Origin: JAWMQL01 sp033283165
GTDB taxonomy: Bacteria > Pseudomonadota > Gammaproteobacteria > Pseudomonadales > Halieaceae
Assembly: GCA_033283165.1 (NCBI GenBank)
Contig: JAWMQL010000003.1
Span: 124,001 to 188,000, forward strand
Direction of reading: 5' to 3'
Length of the DNA: 64,000 nt
The notes under the pieces are model-generated. The model saw nothing but the letters and a program-made list of their open reading frames with translations, was not told where the DNA came from and did not search any database. Made by a program: the position numbers and the translations under genes. Positions 63,763 through 64,000 of the stretch are shown one piece after another (position 1 is the stretch's first letter; every line of letters starts with the position of its first letter).

Positions 63763-64000
63763 TCAGCTGCAGTCGATACCCGCCGCCTCCAGCCGCTGAA
63801 TCAGCGGCTGCAGTTGCTCCCGGTAGTGGCGCCAGCGGGCTACCGCGGTGCGATAGATCGGCTGCCGTACCTGGGCCAGGCTGGCCGTGGTGACCCCCTC
63901 CCGGTTGCGGTAGAACTCCAGGCAGGCGTCCTGCCAGGGCAGGCCGCAGAACTCGATCAGCTTGCGTGATTCCGCCTCCTGAGACGCCACCAGCTGCTCG
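63763..64000 (-). CDS. C-terminus of a sulfotransferase family protein (partial)
   Basis: The frame is open to the window edge, giving the last 78 or so residues. EQLVASQEAESRKLIEFCGLPW and the following RNREGVTTASLAQVRQPIY match the C-terminus of PAPS-dependent sulfotransferases, often fused to N-terminal TPR repeats in marine gammaproteobacteria. The PAPS-binding and catalytic parts are outside the window. It converges on the ureohydrolase gene, whose stop abuts its own. Confidence 0.8.
   Translation of the reverse strand, partial: EQLVASQEAESRKLIEFCGLPWQDACLEFYRNREGVTTASLAQVRQPIYRTAVARWRHYREQLQPLIQRLEAAGIDCS

Overview
High-GC bacterial chromosome segment. The gene families (membrane-bound [NiFe] hydrogenase with hup/hyp maturation genes, TonB receptor with a flavin halogenase-like gene, GgpPS osmolyte synthesis, RND efflux, TolB-like/TPR protein, sulfotransferase remnant) suggest an aerobic, probably marine gammaproteobacterium. 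That placement is an inference; no rRNA, tRNA, CRISPR array, insertion sequence or phage gene was seen.

Layout. 1-339 (minus) is the start of a NicO/UreH-like metal transporter, divergent from a hydrogenase operon. 657-14303 (plus) holds hupSLCDFGH, a fused hupIJ, hupK and hypABFCDE: structural subunits, cytochrome b, protease, chaperones and active-site assembly. The small subunit has the six-cysteine signature of O2-tolerant enzymes, and a perfect FNR-type box lies upstream. 14480-19359 holds two convergent signalling genes: a REC-PP2C-STAS regulator and a YfiR-domain hybrid kinase. 19461-26282 (minus) holds a small exported protein, a TolB-like/TPR membrane protein and an RND pump with its adaptor.

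26436-33645 (minus) is a tandem array of four amidohydrolase paralogues, one broken by a stop, a frameshift and deletions, preceded by a winged-helix regulator. 33788-36645 (minus) is a Rieske oxygenase/TauD dioxygenase/SnoaL-like cluster, divergent from a LysR gene. 37748-43507 (minus) holds a GH13_18 phosphorylase, a fused glucosylglycerol-phosphate phosphatase/synthase and a sodium symporter, together a likely compatible-solute turnover unit. 43670-47944 (plus) holds a TetR regulator, an acyl-CoA dehydrogenase with its coupled phosphotransferase, and a PLP dehydratase.

47991-62593 is the most interesting region. Eight closely packed minus-strand genes (TonB receptor, TPR/2OG oxygenase, halogenase-like flavoprotein, Tat-exported TIM-barrel isomerase, GMC oxidoreductase, Tat-exported gluconate-dehydrogenase-3-like subunit, DUF1080 3-keto-disaccharide hydrolase, DCC-LMF membrane protein) diverge from fructokinase and amylosucrase. 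Both promoters in the gap overlap an identical perfect palindrome, TGCAATCGATTGCA, of LacI-family type. I infer a sucrose (or related disaccharide) regulon that joins outer-membrane uptake, periplasmic C3 oxidation and cleavage of the keto-sugar, and cytoplasmic amylosucrase/fructokinase use. The window ends with a ureohydrolase and the C-terminus of a sulfotransferase.
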